NCBI GenBank assembly: GCA_030407085.1 | Contig: CM059587.1 | Coordinates: 18,945,001 to 19,009,000, forward strand | Length of the DNA stretch: 64,000 nucleotides | Direction of reading: 5' to 3' | Source of the DNA: Trichopria drosophilae | Lineage: Eukaryota > Arthropoda > Insecta > Hymenoptera > Diapriidae | Part shown: one piece after another, positions 21,404 to 35,700 of the stretch | Layout of the letters: each line of letters starts with the position of its first letter | How positions within the stretch are numbered: the stretch's first letter is position 1 | Notes under the pieces: generated by a model | What the model was told of the DNA's origin: nothing | What the model saw: the letters and a program-made list of their open reading frames with translations, nothing else | Database searches by the model: none | Made by a program: the position numbers and the translations under genes

Positions 21404-22730
21404 CCCATTAACGCCTGAAATGACAATTTTTATACTTCATTTTCAATCAAGCATTTTGTATCAAAATCAAAGTTGAAAACAATTGAGAGGTAAGTATCCT
21501 ACTGTTTTCGAGGTCGCTCTTCAAGATTCCGAGGTCAAAATTGAGTTTCAGCCATCAGAAATTCCAATATGGCGCCGAATATGAAGAAAATGTCCAAAAT
21601 ATTGGGAATTTCAATTTCATTTCATTTCGTTTATTGCCAAAAAGGAATTTTTATTATCAATTTTTTTCAAGCTATTAAAATGTTGGAATTTTCTTGAAAC
21701 CTTGCATAATGGTGCATAAAATAGTTGAATTTTAAGAAAAAATTTTACTTATACCCTACATTATTCTAACGACCTCAAAATCGCGTTGACAATGAAAATT
21801 TCTTTGAGAAATTTCTGGACGCTCTAACTCAAAAACTACCAACTTTAAAAAAAAATGCCTAGAATGAGAAGTTCTTAAAATTCATCAAACGATATAGTGG
21901 AATTTTTTCAAAATTTTTTGATGACATTTTTCAACATTTTTTTCAAAATTGTAATTTATTTACAAAAAATTCTGAAAAAAATTTAGTGTATTCTCTGATG
22001 AATTCTAAGAGTTATTTGTTCTTTGTAATTTTTTCGAAAAGTTGATAGTTTTCGAGGCAATGAATTTCAAATATTATAGTTTACGATTTTTTCCCCCCAA
22101 AAATTATCAATTTTTGGAAAAAATTACAAAGAACAAAAAAACTCGTAGAATTCATAAGTGAATACACTAAATTTTTTTCAGAATTTTTCATAAATAAATT
22201 ATAATTTTGAAAAAAATTATGAAAAAAAATTTCTCAAAATGTCATCACAAAAATCTGCAAAAATTCCACTATATTTCTCGATTAATTCTAAGAACTTTTC
22301 ATTCGTAGCATTTTTTTATAACAGCATGTAGTTTTTGAGTTAGAACGTTCAGAAATTTTTCAAAAAAATGTTCATTGTTGACGCCATTTTGAGGTCATTA
22401 AAATGATGTGGGGTATAAAAGTAAAATTTTTTCTTAAAATTCAACTGTTTTATGTACCATTATGCAAGGTTTCAATAAAATTCCAATATTCTAATAGCTC
22501 GAAAAAAATTGATAGGAATAAATAATTCTGAATTTTTTGGAATTTTAAAAAAAATTCGGCGCCATATCGGAATTCCTGATGGCTGAAACTCAATTTTGAC
22601 CTCGGAATCTTGAAGAGCGACCTCGAAAACAATAGGATATGTACCTTTTAATTGTTTTCAACTTTGATTTTGATAAGAAATACTTGATTGAAAATGAAGT
22701 ACAAAAAATGCCATTTCAGGCGTTAATGGG
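21404..22730. mobile_element. TTAA-flanked 1.33 kb palindromic piggyBac-type element
   Basis: Perfect TTAA at 21400-21403 and 22731-22734 flanks inverted ends CCCATTAACGCCTGAAATG and CATTTCAGGCGTTAATGGG. The inverted match continues inward almost to the middle (about 22060), with blocks such as TTTTCGAGGTCGCTCTTCAA against TTGAAGAGCGACCTCGAAAA and CAAAAACTACC/GTAGTTTTTGAG. There is no transposase. The ends resemble those at 7870-8679 and 40395-40789. Confidence 0.82.
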
Positions 22731-22734
22731 TTAA

Positions 22735-23199
22735 GGACAAATATTATTTGTATTTCTTGAAAACTTTATGAGAGTCGGAGCGTCCAGTGTTACAGAATAT
22801 CATAATTTACAGGTACAAACAGTATATTTATATCATGATTCGATACATACTATTTTTTCTGCGTAATATTTTTATTGCATAATATTTTGTCGGTGTAATA
22901 TTTAGACCATACACCGATATTATATATTCATAATAGCTGAAAATTTCTCTCTGCACAGAAAAATAACAACCGAACACTTGAATGAAAATGAAATTCAATA
23001 GTCTCCTTAACACTAAAAAATTAAACGATACAATTTTTACATACAAACAGTTAATTCAACGTAAAATATAAAAATTTCATATCGTTCAAGTTCCTGGTTG
23101 TGAATTGCTTCGACCTAAGCATTTTTCTAATGAAGAATCGTTTATTTTGAGTTTAGCGCATTGCCTTGATTTACAGCACATTCTAATCGATATCTGTTG
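22735..23199. other. AT-rich sequence, nothing recognised
   Basis: Spacer between the palindromic element and the GC-richer stretch. Confidence 0.35.
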
Positions 23200-25225
23200 C
23201 ATCGCATCCCACACACACGCTCATTAAAATTCAACCGAATGCAGGTTCGGTAGCAGATGGTGTATATAACGGCATTAAAAATTGCAGGTCTGTCGCTAGA
23301 CGTTCACTACGATACGGATAGGATAAGTAGCGGACGGGGAAAAATGGGCGCGATGTCCCCACTAGTTGATAACTGCAACTCGGCCGCCCTCTAACCGACG
23401 AGGAAGAGCAGACGCGCTGCAAGATACAAGGACGAGGCGAGTCCTTGGGGACTCGATGCGGGCCCCCCAGTTTCAACCGTATCGTATAATACTGTCCGAT
23501 ATGCTTCGACCGACGAAATGGAGCCATTTTAAAAACAGATATCCAGACTGTAGAAGTCGTCGATACATTTTCGTAACGGTCTTGTGGGGGGGACAAAAAT
23601 ATGAAAATGAAAATAAAAAAAAAAAGAATAGAAAAAAGTAAGCGAAATACAGCAGCAGCAGCGGCATCCACGTAGAGGGCGGACGCGTTTTTAGCGAGTG
23701 AGACGTCCGAAGCGCTTCGCCGGTGATAACGAGATAAATAAACTATTTTAATAAGCTTGCCGAAAGCACAAAGGCTAAAGGCAGTAGAGGAATGGTCGCA
23801 AACAGTATTGTTTTTCTCATCATTCGACTCGATCGAATTCTCGCTTCTCCATTCGATAGCGTTTTCAAGTTGCTCCGAACCCTCCGCCCGAGAATGATTT
23901 ATTTACTTTTCCTGTGCGAACCCTATTGAAAGTGACGGGTGATTTTTAACACACAACACAGACTGTACGAGTAAAACGTGTGGTAAAATCTACATTTTCT
24001 ACAGAAATGAGAACGCATGGTCAAACCGTGCAGTAATACACAAATTCCATTGTTTAGAGACCAGGCTGCTATCGTTCGAATGATCACCTGGCATAAAATG
24101 TGACAATATCGAACTTTTGATAGTTATTCAATTCGAGTCGATACCACCTAACCTATATATTCCAAATGTGATACGTTGAAGATATTAAAATTGCACGATG
24201 CACAGGATCGTCTGGTGTACGGTAGGGACCTGATCATGATCGTGTGAACGACAGCTCACAAAAATGTCAATAATTTTAACTCTACGATCAACTTAAATTG
24301 TAGAAACGACTGTCAAAAGTTCAAGATTGTCGAGCATATAGTCTAACACGATAAAAGTCACGCGAGACATTCAATAGGGAAATTTGCAGCTCGACAGAGG
24401 CTGTTCGCAATTATTGTGTACGTAAGTGAATGTGAGTCGTTTTTTCCTCCCTTATTTTTTACGTTTCGTCGTTTCTAGATCAATAGAACTCGTCGACTTG
24501 ACCGGGATCTACCTTTTCTCGAGAGTACTTTTTTCCGCCGGTGACGTCGGCGGCATCGTCTCCAGGTCACGTCGCGAATCGAAACTTTAAGGTTAAGTAC
24601 GTCGATTTTCATCGTTTTTTTAATGTATAACTCTCGTGTGCACATTCCTTGTTACGAATTGTCGAGGGTTTTTGTCAACTGTACACTCGGTTTGTTACAT
24701 GGGTGGAGTGCGGGATGTTCGAACAACGATTAGTGAAACAATACGAAGGCGGACAAGAATTGCTGGCATTTTGTAATAAACAATTTTACGTAGTACTCGT
24801 TTGGTCGAAATTCAAAAGTTTCTGTTGGCGACGGCAGCTTGCGTATTAGAAATAACGTAGATAATATATCTATGTTACCGCGTAACTTTTTTAATGTAAT
24901 TTTAAATTGCATCGATAATCATAGGGGGAATAAGGAACTCTCGCACTCGACCCTTACTTTGGTATTTCCTTGGTGCCCTGTTCAAACGATCGCTTTGCCG
25001 GAATCTTTCCGGAGGGCAGTGACGACGGCGTGGAGAGGATTCACGAGGAGCTGTAGACTTCATTTGTGTCATTTAAATCTAGAAAACACATACCGAGTAA
25101 TTTATATTTGTATGCGATGTATCACGTGTGGAAATGGTGTAAGATACGGCACGAGGATGACGGAGAGAGATTGAGAGGAGGGCTCGTCAACGATGTAAAT
25201 GTACGGCGACGGATGCATTAATAAA
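23200..25225 (+). other. Unassigned GC-richer, non-repetitive-looking stretch; possible non-coding transcript or UTR
   Basis: Composition resembles transcribed leader or UTR rather than the surrounding AT-rich DNA, with many CpG (for example 23270-23480, 23700-23720 and 24535-24600). No ORF looks conserved. A consensus-like donor (GTAC|GTAAGTG) occurs at about 24423. A near-palindromic CCGCCGGTGACGTCGGCGG lies at 24535-24553 and contains a CRE-like TGACGTC. AATAAA occurs at 25220-25225. It could be the far end of a long MFSD14 3' UTR or a separate lncRNA. The strand is inferred only from the donor and poly(A) signals. Confidence 0.3.
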
Positions 25226-25251
25226 AAAAAATGGATTATTTTTAATCGGTG

Positions 25252-25257
25252 TTTATT
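25252..25257 (-). terminator. Poly(A) signal of TBC1D7
   Basis: TTTATT on the plus strand is AATAAA on the minus strand, 52 nt beyond the TBC1D7 stop. It is about 30 bp from the plus-strand AATAAA at 25220-25225, so opposing transcripts would overlap at their 3' ends. Confidence 0.5.
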
Positions 25258-25308
25258 TATATTTTAGATCTATATACAGCATATTTACAGAGAAAATCCT
25301 ACGGGATT

Positions 25309-25425
25309 TTATGAATTTTGTAAAATGAGCATCGAGTTTTGGCCCGATGAAATCATCGTCGAACCACTCTGTTGCCACAACTCGATGGCTTTGTTCACTA
25401 CGACTTCTGAAGTTTCTTCGGTTAT
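25309..25425 (-). CDS. TBC1D7: TBC1D7 exon 5 (residues 270-307 and stop)
   Basis: The acceptor is TTTCGTAG|ATAACC. It encodes ITEETSEVVVNKAIELWQQS, the conserved final helix of the TBC fold, then a short tail ending LILQNS and TAA at 25311-25309. Confidence 0.9.
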   Translation of the reverse strand: MTEETSEVVVNKAIELWQQSGSTMISSGQNSMLILQNS

Positions 25426-28400
25426 CTACGAAAGAAAATTAGATTTAGATTTATGAAAAATATTGATCAGGCATATTTTTAAATAAATACATTATCGATG
25501 ACTTCCAAAACACTTTCCAATGTTTCACATCGCAGCAAGAATCGTCTTATCGTCATGAACATCACAACAGATACATAGACGAGAATTTTGTACGCTCCGA
25601 CAGCTATTTTGTCCCATATTCTGTAATATTCAATTTAGAAACTGATGACTTTGTATAATTTTATTTAACTGTGCGCTTACTTGGTTATAGAACAGTCGCA
25701 AATGATGGTGGCAAAACAAGAACAAAACCACACTTCGTAAGGTAAGGTATTCAGTGCGTTGATTCGTGTCAAATGATTGTGAAGTTCCCGGTCTTCTCTT
25801 TCCAGCATTAAACACGTATATTCTTGGAGCCGATTGACATCTTTAACAAATTTCTGCACATGGTCTAGGAAACCGTTCAATATCCAATATACATTCATAA
25901 GTTTCTCTTCTTCCTGATTGTATTCGCTAATATTCCATAGGCTTTCAGCTAATCTGCACATTGCCCTGAAATAACAAACTTTTATTTACATTGTGTTGTG
26001 ATATTAACGTTACTTAGCAAACAAAAAAGGAATAGCGAGAAATTAAAATTTCAATTCTAATTAATGTCTTTTAATTCCTTTTTTACTTCGAAATCTAGAA
26101 GAATATTGATAAATTAAAATACTCGGACACATTGTTAACCCCTTTGCTGCAGCAAAAATTTCACAAAGGGTCCAAAATGCGGGAAGAAGAATTAGGTTAG
26201 ATTTTACTGTAACTTCTAAAGTCAGATTTCGAAAATTTAAAATGGCGGACAAAATTTTTGGCGTCGCTGATTACAAATATGGCGTTAGTTTTGATAAATT
26301 CAAAATGGCAGATTCAATATGGCAGACATTGCATCATGTGAGGAATTTCAGAAACTTTTTTTCTGCCATATTGGATCCGCCATTTTGAATTTGCTAAAAC
26401 TAAGGTCGTATTTGTAATCGGTGTCCGCAAAAATCCTTCCAAACAAATCTTAACAGTACATTCTTTTCTAATACTCCATCTTTTTGTAATAAGAACTCTA
26501 TCTTTTTATATCCTACTAATTAAAACGAAATTCGTAATATTATCATGAATTTAACAAATAAAAACGGTGGCATTGATAATATACATAGCTACATTATCAA
26601 AAATATAATAAATCAATTTTTAATATGTGCTTTAAAACTGGAACGTGCCCTAAACATTTAAAAATTGCCGAAATGTTCCCACATTTAAAGCTGGTAATAA
26701 ACAACTTGCACTTAATTACAGACCCATTTCATTGATTTCTAATTTTGCTAAGATTTTTGAAAAACTACTCTATGATAGGATATATAATTTTCTTCTCAAA
26801 TACCGGATACTATCCAACAATCAGTACGGATTTTGTAAAGGAATTGGGACAAACGATGCATTAGCTACCGTTGTTGAATATTTATGGGTGATTCCGCGGA
26901 AACTGTGATACTTCAGGTCTTGTGTAAAAAAATAGAATAATACGTATGTAGAATAAATGTATTCTCATGTAACGCATTAAAAGGCAATCACTTTAACCTG
27001 TACACGTGAAAACGATGAATAAAAAAATTATTATCATCGTTCTGCAGACTGAAATATAAGTAAAATGTCAGCACCACCAGTGTGTCTTTCTCCGATTTTT
27101 TTCGTTCAATTATGAATTGAGTGCAGAATATAGTTTCTAAATAAACGTTATTGGTCTTAAAATATTTGTCTATAGATAGGTAAATGATTATCATTCACAT
27201 TCTACTTCTCTTTCTTTAATTGTCTTGAGTAGAACAATTTGAAATTTGTCTACAATTTTATGCACAATTATAAAAATCTGTAAGTTTTCCAATATTTATG
27301 ATATATTTCTATGACTTTATTTATAATTCGTCAGTGCCCATTGAAAGGTTAATATCGATAAACAAACAAGCATCGCACCAAAAGTGCTCACTGAATATTT
27401 CGTCGCACACACGGATAGTTAATTTTCAAGCAACTGCGATTCAGAAAATTGTGGTCAGTACCACTTGTAAAAAGTGCTTAAGTGACAAATTGTTTAGGTG
27501 TAGTTCCCGAAGCGTACATATGTTAATTACTGGTTACTTCAAGAATGAATGCAGAAAAAGTTATGTACACAGTGATTGCTCCATAAAACAACCTCAAACA
27601 TAGTTTGTCAGTACCGCCGAAGTCATTACCGCCGTAAAGTTGTATTTAATAAGTTAAAAAATGTTAGTTAAAAAATGTGAGTTAAAAAAGTTAAAAAATT
27701 GGAGTTGACGTACATTACATACACATAACACACCATATATATGCCACAAAAAAATAAAAAATGGAGAACATACATTTTTTATTTCATTTGTTGATTTGAT
27801 AATATCGAGTAAAAAATATCACAGTTTCCGCTGAATCACCGTTATATAAAAACTTAGACCAAAGTAAGCCTCATGCGGCAGTATTTCTGGATCTATCGAA
27901 AGCTTTTGATACAGTGAACCACACGATATTATTAGATAAGCTTAAACAAATGGGCATTAGAGGCCTATTTTTAAAATTAATTAAGTGTTATTTATCAGAG
28001 AGGAAACAATTAGTAAAGCTTGGAAAAGTCAAAAGCCAATTATTACCAGTGCAAACTGGTGTTCCCCGAGGCACAGTACTAGGTCCTTTATTATTTATTA
28101 TGTATATGAATGATATTTTTAATATTAAGCATAAGGATTGTTTTATAATATCCTACGCAGATGACACGGTTATCTTATGTTAAGGCAACACGTGGGGCAG
28201 TGTGCAATATAAATTAGAAAAACAAATCTCTTCTGTTAAAAAATGGCTCGATACAAATACGCTATCGTTAAATACTAGCAAAACTGTTGGTTTAACTTTT
28301 GGTAATTATATTGACAGCATTCCCAAAGAATTTAAAATAAAAATTGAAAACGAAACCATTGAACGGGTGGAAAAAAGAAAATATTTAGGAATAATCATAG

Positions 28401-29716
28401 ATTGTCATCTGAAATGGGAGTATCATATTACAAATCTAGTCAAGAAGAGCAAGTACTATATATATATATATATATTATCAAAGTTAAGCAAAAAGGGCCT
28501 CCGGTCATGCTCGAGGGCCCTAACAACCTAAGATCTGTTATGTATAGTCTATACTACAGTGTTGTCACACACGGAATCATTGCTTGGGGTTCAGCTAAAA
28601 AAATAATTTTTAATTTATTGCTCAATGTTTACAAGAAAGTTATTAAAATAATGGTAAAACATAATAACAATTGCAAAAAACCTATGTTAATTCATAACAA
28701 GTATGCATTAGAATGCATTTCATATCATTACGAAGATTTGAAAAATCAATATCTCTACCAAAAGTGAAGTTAGAAATCGGGAGGCAGAATCATAAATTTA
28801 TTGCTATATTATACTACAATAAACTACCTAACAAGTACAAAATTCTGACTAATAAAAATGATAAGCAGGTCATAGCGAAATTTATGGATAGCATACTCGT
28901 GAAAATTTGTTAATTGAATTTTATTGTAAACATATAAATGCGGATCACGTTTGTTAATAAATTTTTTTTTTATATTTAATTTAATTTTATTTTATTTTAT
29001 TTTATTATATTTATTATTATCATTCTTTTATAGTTTTGTTTTTCCGTACCCGGTTGCGTACAGATATATCGATATATCTCTGCAACATACCGTTGATGCG
29101 TTTAGTTTTGTCGTGCTCTTCAGTTTTGCTACTCTGTAATTATTTTTATGTACTACATTGTAGCCTGGTTGATTAATAAATTCAAATTCAAATTCAAATC
29201 TATAGAAAAAAACCTTGTATAGTTTGCATAAAAATGAATTTATTTCGAAAACGCGATTTTTTCAATTTTATTTGTTAATAACAATTATAAGAATAACATT
29301 AAACGAGAAATATTATAAATGGGATTTTAATGTTCACTTTTATTAAATAAATATATGTGATGTTCAAAGGCTTTATAATGAACAAATAGGATGGGTTACG
29401 TTCGTTGCAAAAATTCCATCTTATTAATAATGTATATAGAGGAACAAAAAATATGGGGCATAAGAATGGTTTGGTGTGATTTAGAAACCCTTATTTAGGT
29501 CCTCAACTAACTTATTATGAAACGTATTTAAAAAAATTTCAATTTTACGAAAAAACTTTTTTTGAGAAATCTGAAAATCCAGGGGCAAAGTGGGAAGGGT
29601 TGTTAAAATTACTTCTGGAAAGGTTTGACAGAGAGAGAGGGGAGGGAGAGAGAGAGAGGGTGATTGAAAATTTATTTGTTAGTGTCCTGGCCACTATGAA
29701 CCGTGGACACAACTCA

Positions 29717-29749
<33 letters not shown>

Positions 29750-32700
29750 ACTTATCTCTGTGAACCTAAATCAAAATGGTATACATCCCACTTTGCCCCA
29801 AAATAGAATTTTTTTTAAACACGTCGTAAAAAATCATCCTCAACCCCAAATGAAACAAATAAAAAACGAAAATAGAGTGTAAGAGAAGACTATTAAGTCA
29901 TCCAATTCAGATTTTATATAGATACTTACTAATCGATTGTAAATATGTCTGAATTTACAAATTGACTTCTACTTCCTAGGTCATGTTCGAACGGTTGGTA
30001 AATACTGAATAGAAACTGAAATATGTTTCAAAATTTGTATTACGATAACTCTTTTGTAAATAAACAATGCAAACAAACACATAGGAAATTTTCTAATACA
30101 GCGAAACGCCAAAATCCCACTTTGCCCCTACTTCTCCTATATATTAAACGAGAAACTTGAAAATAAAATCACGTAGAATCACATAAAAAAATTATTCAGA
30201 ACAGTTTCTGAAAGCTACTTGTGCCTATAATTGTGGTCATATTTGACCGAGAATAATATTTGAAGTAATTTAGAGTTCATTCTCTTTCATATTTTTTGTA
30301 TGTTAAGTACTTATTGACATAAATCTATAATAATTAACATATGAATGATTAAACTGCTTATTTTAACGAAAAATATTTTTGTTGATTGCTTTTTATTTCC
30401 CGATTGCTTTATAGGAAAATAGTCTACCTCGTTGAAAATAAAAATCCTATTTTAAGGGTTTTTGGGGTCGTTGTTTATGAATCCGACGTCAGTTTTACCA
30501 AATACAAAGTGACGGATTCAAAATCTCGTGATATAATGCCAATCTCCGCCATATTGAATCTGACATTTTGAATTTATCAAAACTAAAGCCATATTTGTAA
30601 TCAGCGACACCAAAAACCCACAAATATCGAGTTTCAAGCGAATACGATGAATTTTGAAAAATTCGTCCGTCATATCGAATCCGCCATTTCTCTAAAATAG
30701 CTGCGCCGATATTTTTCTTTTTTACCGAACAATCACCTATAAATATCCCATTTTTAAACGTAAAAAGAAATTTTCAAGTGCCAGCATTTTTGGGTTGAAG
30801 CTGGTTAAGAGGCACCGTGTAACGTGTTAGACGTGGGAAAAAGATAAACAAAATATTAAACATATAAAAACGTAAATAAATTGAAAAAAGGGCACTTTGA
30901 AGACCTTTCTTTGCAACCACCACGTGATAAAGTGTGTAAACAGATATTGTATATCGAAACTAATGGAGGAAGGCTAACATTTTTTTCTAAATTTGCCCGC
31001 CATTTTGAATTTTTAAAATACATCATCATAATTGTAATCAGTGACTTCGAAAACCCTTGAGTAGAAAGTTTCAAGCCAAATGGTTCGATTTTTGAAAAAT
31101 TTGTCAGCCATATTGGACCCGCCATTTTGAATTTTCAAAATGTACCATAAGATTTGTAATCAGCAACTTCAAAAATCTCTGGGTATCGACTTTCAATGAA
31201 TTTAATTAATTTTTAATTCATAAAGATTTTTAAAAAATCATAAAAACATCATATTTTAAAAAGTTGAAATAGGGTATTATATGGAAGTTGTCGAAGTCTT
31301 ATTGGATCCGCCATTTTGAATTTCCAAAATTTGATAATGGATTTGTATTCAGCCACCTCAAAAACAATCTACATATTCATCAAAGTACACTTCAAGATAC
31401 CAGAAATATTTTAATAAAACGCAAGTAACCAAAAAATTCCGTATGAGTAGCGCCATTTTGAGGATGCCATTTTGTAATTGAAATCGTAATATTGACCAAC
31501 TTTTAGTGAAACTCATTAGGCCACAGAATTCTGAGGCCTTATACGATCCAGAACTCCTAAGCAATAAAAATTGCAGTTTAATAAAAAAGTTTTCGCTTTT
31601 TTTCACGTTTTTTTCCGTTTAAGTAGCCATATTTAAAAAATTGAAAGTGATATCGAAAAACGAACTTCAGATTCGATAAGAGCATACCCAAAAACTACAG
31701 GAAACCTTTATTTTATAACAATAATTCTAAAATAAAACTCTAAAACAGAACATTTCTTCAAGAATTATGAAATACGGGAAATGATATAATTAATTCTTCG
31801 ATTAAATTGACAGAATTTAAAGCCATTCTAAGCTGCAACATATAAGATCGAATGAATTCAATCCTGGAATTACAGGTCGTATAAAATAGTACGAATTCCA
31901 ATAAGAATCTCAGATAATCAATGCGCCACTAGAAAGAAACAGAATGCAAAATATTGATTCCGCATACATTCTGGCTTATTGGGATCGTTACTTCTTCCTA
32001 ATTTTTTAAAATACTTTTCAATTCTTTTCTGTTTGCCGGGTAAATTATGTTATAAAATGAAATACCTGTAAATTGGTTGTTCAAGTTGAGCATTAATGTT
32101 GATCTTAGTCGTCCGTGTTTTTAACATCCACATTAGCATTAACATTTGATGCGATTTTGTTTTATCATCGACAATCCTCGCCACTTTCAATGCCTTCCTA
32201 AGATCCTGGAACTCAATTTTCCTCTGTTTCGCAACAAACTCGCGACTTTCATTAAACAACGGCACAATGTCGAGTAGAATTTTCCATAAATAATCACGAT
32301 GAATTGCAGGCACCGTGAAACGCAAGCAGAATTGTTTTAGTTTTGCCTTGTCAAGAGGAGAATCTCGCAGAAGCATTTCTAGAGAACGTTTCTCTTCAAC
32401 GCTGCGAAAACCTACCTGTAAATTTTTTTATTCTTGATGTATAAATTTATTTTTTATATATTGTTTGTTTCAATGACGTTATAATACATTTGTATGTCAA
32501 CTTCATTTGGTATAAATAGCATATTCCTAAACTCTGCGGTTTACATTGTTCCATGGCATAGTATTAAAGATACATATTCTTATCGGTATAGGAAATCTGA
32601 CATTCTTTATAAAAATATTGTTTCCTGTTTTCAAATATTGCGTATTTCGTGAAGTTGAACAATTGTGATATAGAATCTAGTTGCAAGGAATATTTGTTTC

Positions 32701-35700
32701 AACTTTCATAGATTCATTTATAGGATTCACAAAATAAATTTTACAGGTAAGAATAAATTGCAATAAACATCGAGCAGATTAATTCTATTTATCATAGAGA
32801 AATAAATTTGACGTGCATAACTTACTGACCGAAGAGAGAATAAATTATGTACCTGAAGTTCTGAACGTTCAATGAACGAACGTTTAGAACAGACTTACTG
32901 TTATATATGCTTTTAAAAACTATTAAATTATTGTTTATCAATGTTCCAAATATACAAGATCTCTCAGTTACTCATATCGTTAATGCCAAAATTTTAACCA
33001 AACCATTTATTTATTTAATACTGTTATCGATTATCTGATAACAAAAACTATGAAAATAATTTCTGGATAACGACGATTAAAGAAATTATATAAACAATTT
33101 AAGTAAATCATCAATGTATTATTACAAAACTGTTCAATGAACGTTCGGAACTTCAAGAACATAATAAATGAATAATTTCTTCAGCGTTAAAGGAGTTGGA
33201 CATCACCTTATGCACTAAAAGGGAATCTCTAAATTTATAAATTGATTGTTTCGTGCGTAACACAAATGGTGCATAGGATTGCCAGGTTTATGCGATAGAA
33301 ATCTTAAAAACTTCCTCTGAACAAGTATACATACACCGTGCACCTGAACAGATTTTCTTTCCGGGTTCAAATTTGGACTATTTTTAGATTATATTGTTTA
33401 TTTATTTTTTATTTATTTATAAATTCACGGCATTTACATGCCTATTACATAAAATTTTACATGAAAAATTTGTATACTTAGATAAACAATACTGTGACTA
33501 ATAATAATTGACCATGGCGGTAACACAATAAGCGGAAGTTTTAAGAAGTTCTTAAAAAATATATGTTAGCTCATTAATGTAAACCTTAAAAGAATGGAAT
33601 GGATGAATCGATTGCGATTCAGTAGAAAGTCCATTCCACTCCTTTCGAAGTCTTGTCGTTACAGCAAAGAATCCATAGTTAGATCGATTTGTGGTTTCAA
33701 GGAGAGGGCGGTGGAATCTGAGTTGGTGTTGAAGAGATCGATAAGTAAATAAATTTAATAGTTCAGGAGAAGAGAATAGTCTATGAATTACTTTGTAAAC
33801 AGTGTAAATATCGATTGCGTGATGAATGGATTTAATGGTTGGAAGGTTGAAAGTTTTAGCATGGTAAGAAAAATTATGGTCTAAAAAGGAAAGTGGGGAG
33901 TCTGTTTTTGAAGACAAGTAGCGGATAAATCTATGTTGAACAGATTCAAGAACTGTTATTCCCCTGGCTGTGTAAGGCGACCAAATGGGTGAACAATATA
34001 GTAGATGAGGAAGTACCAAAGACTTATAAAGATAAATAATGGTATGGATATTTTTAAAGTCACTGGTTGATCGCCGCACAAAGCCAAGTACGGAATAGGC
34101 CTTTGCTGTCACAATGTTAAGATGTTTAGTGAAATTAAAAGATTGATCGAAAGTAACGCCAAGATCCTTTACTGAAGTTACTTGTGAAAGTGGGTTATTA
34201 TTTATGTTATACAAAAAAGACGAGGGGGTTTGACCTGGAAAGAACAATTGTGAAAATTTCAAAATAATTTGTGGAGCCATTTGCGAGAAAACCAATTTTA
34301 GTGTTTAAAATATTGAAAATTCGATATAATTCCATTGAACATTAATAATACATTTATTTTATTATCAGAATATATAAAAAGACATTGAGAATAAATAAAG
34401 GTTTCACTGTGAATCTTAAAAATTACATATTTATTTAATTATATCACTCAAAAATCGATTTTTAATATTATAAATTTAAGAATATCTAAATATTGGGGAA
34501 CACCTAAAAACCCGAATTTCAAAGATCTGAAACATTGAAAAATCGACATTTTTTATACAAGCAATCAAAGCATTTGACACACTTGATCATGAGATTTTGC
34601 TAGATAAATTGTATAGCTATGGATTTAGAGACAAGATCCATAAATTGTTATCTAGTTACTTGGCAAATAGGCAACAAGTGGTTAAAGTTGGTACTGAAAT
34701 TAGTAGAGCTCAGAACATCACATGCGGGGTCGCCCAAAGCACAATTCTTGGACCAATTCTTTTTAACATCTACATTAATGATCTTCTGTCATTCCGACTG
34801 TAGGAGACTCCATCAGCTACGCAGATGACACAGCAATAATTTACGAAGACAACAGCTGGGATAAAATGATCAAAAAGGCATTTGCAGATTTCTCTAAAGT
34901 TAAAATATGGCTTACAACTAATTGTCTGTCAATAAATATTAATAAAACAAAATGCATAACTTTTGGATCATATATGGATAGTGTACCCAATCTACATAGC
35001 ATAACTCTTAATAACAATGAGTCTATAACAAAAGTGGAAGATCTAAAATATCTTGGATTACAATTAGACTATCGGCTTAAATGGATAGAACACGTTAACA
35101 GGGTGGTACATAAACTTAGATATGTAATTCACGTTTTCTACAGGTTACGAAGAATTCTCAACACCTCTACATTAATAACAATATATTATGCAATTTTTGA
35201 ATCAATAGCTACTTACGGTATAATTGCTTAGGGTGGACCTTATGATAATGCAGTAAAAAGAATTCAAACTCTGTAAACACAAGTTCTTAAAATAATTTAT
35301 AAAAAGGGAAAATATTATCGTACTGCAGAAATTTTTAAATTTGCTGATGTGATGAACATTAGACATTATTGTCATGCGGTATTAAAGACCTGCATATTGG
35401 AAAAATACCTACATTTCAAAGATCACATGACAAATACCTGGAACTGTACACGGAAGCTAGCAGCATTCCCGAAATGGACAAAAACTACCAACAGGCGATC
35501 TTTTATCTATATTGCAACCAAACTTTTCAATCTTTGGAGTCTATCGGAAATTGAACCAATAGGTGTGAATAGAAAAACAATTAGTAAAATTTTACAAAAC
35601 TGGATCAAGAAACAACCAGATATTTGGATTACTGTCTCGAAATAAACAGATTTAAATCATAAACATTGGATCTAAAGCAACGGTGAACCTATGTATCATT

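Larger units (their letters stand above)
26640..29200 (+). mobile_element. LINE ORF2 (RT) copy, interrupted by a DNA element, with (TTCAAA)n tail
   Basis: Positions 26670-26885 encode the RT entry (PISLISNFAKIFEKLLYDR, then NQYGFCKGIGTNDALATVVE). The reading resumes after an insertion at 27842 with AAVFLDLSKAFDTVNH, then GVPRGTVLGPLLFIMYMNDI and ISYADDTVILC up to a stop at about 28181. The C-terminal region (KYLGIIIDCHLKWEYHI, then VVTHGIIAWGSA) follows, frameshifted, to 28915. The 3' end carries AATAAATTCAAATTCAAATT at about 29175. It is a dead copy, opposite in strand to TBC1D7 and inside its intron 2. Confidence 0.82.

Noticed and set aside
24535..25174. Coding exon in the GC-richer stretch (ORFs 24649-24849 and 24839-25174)
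   Set aside because: The first starts with TTG; neither shows conserved motifs, codon bias or compatible splice partners.
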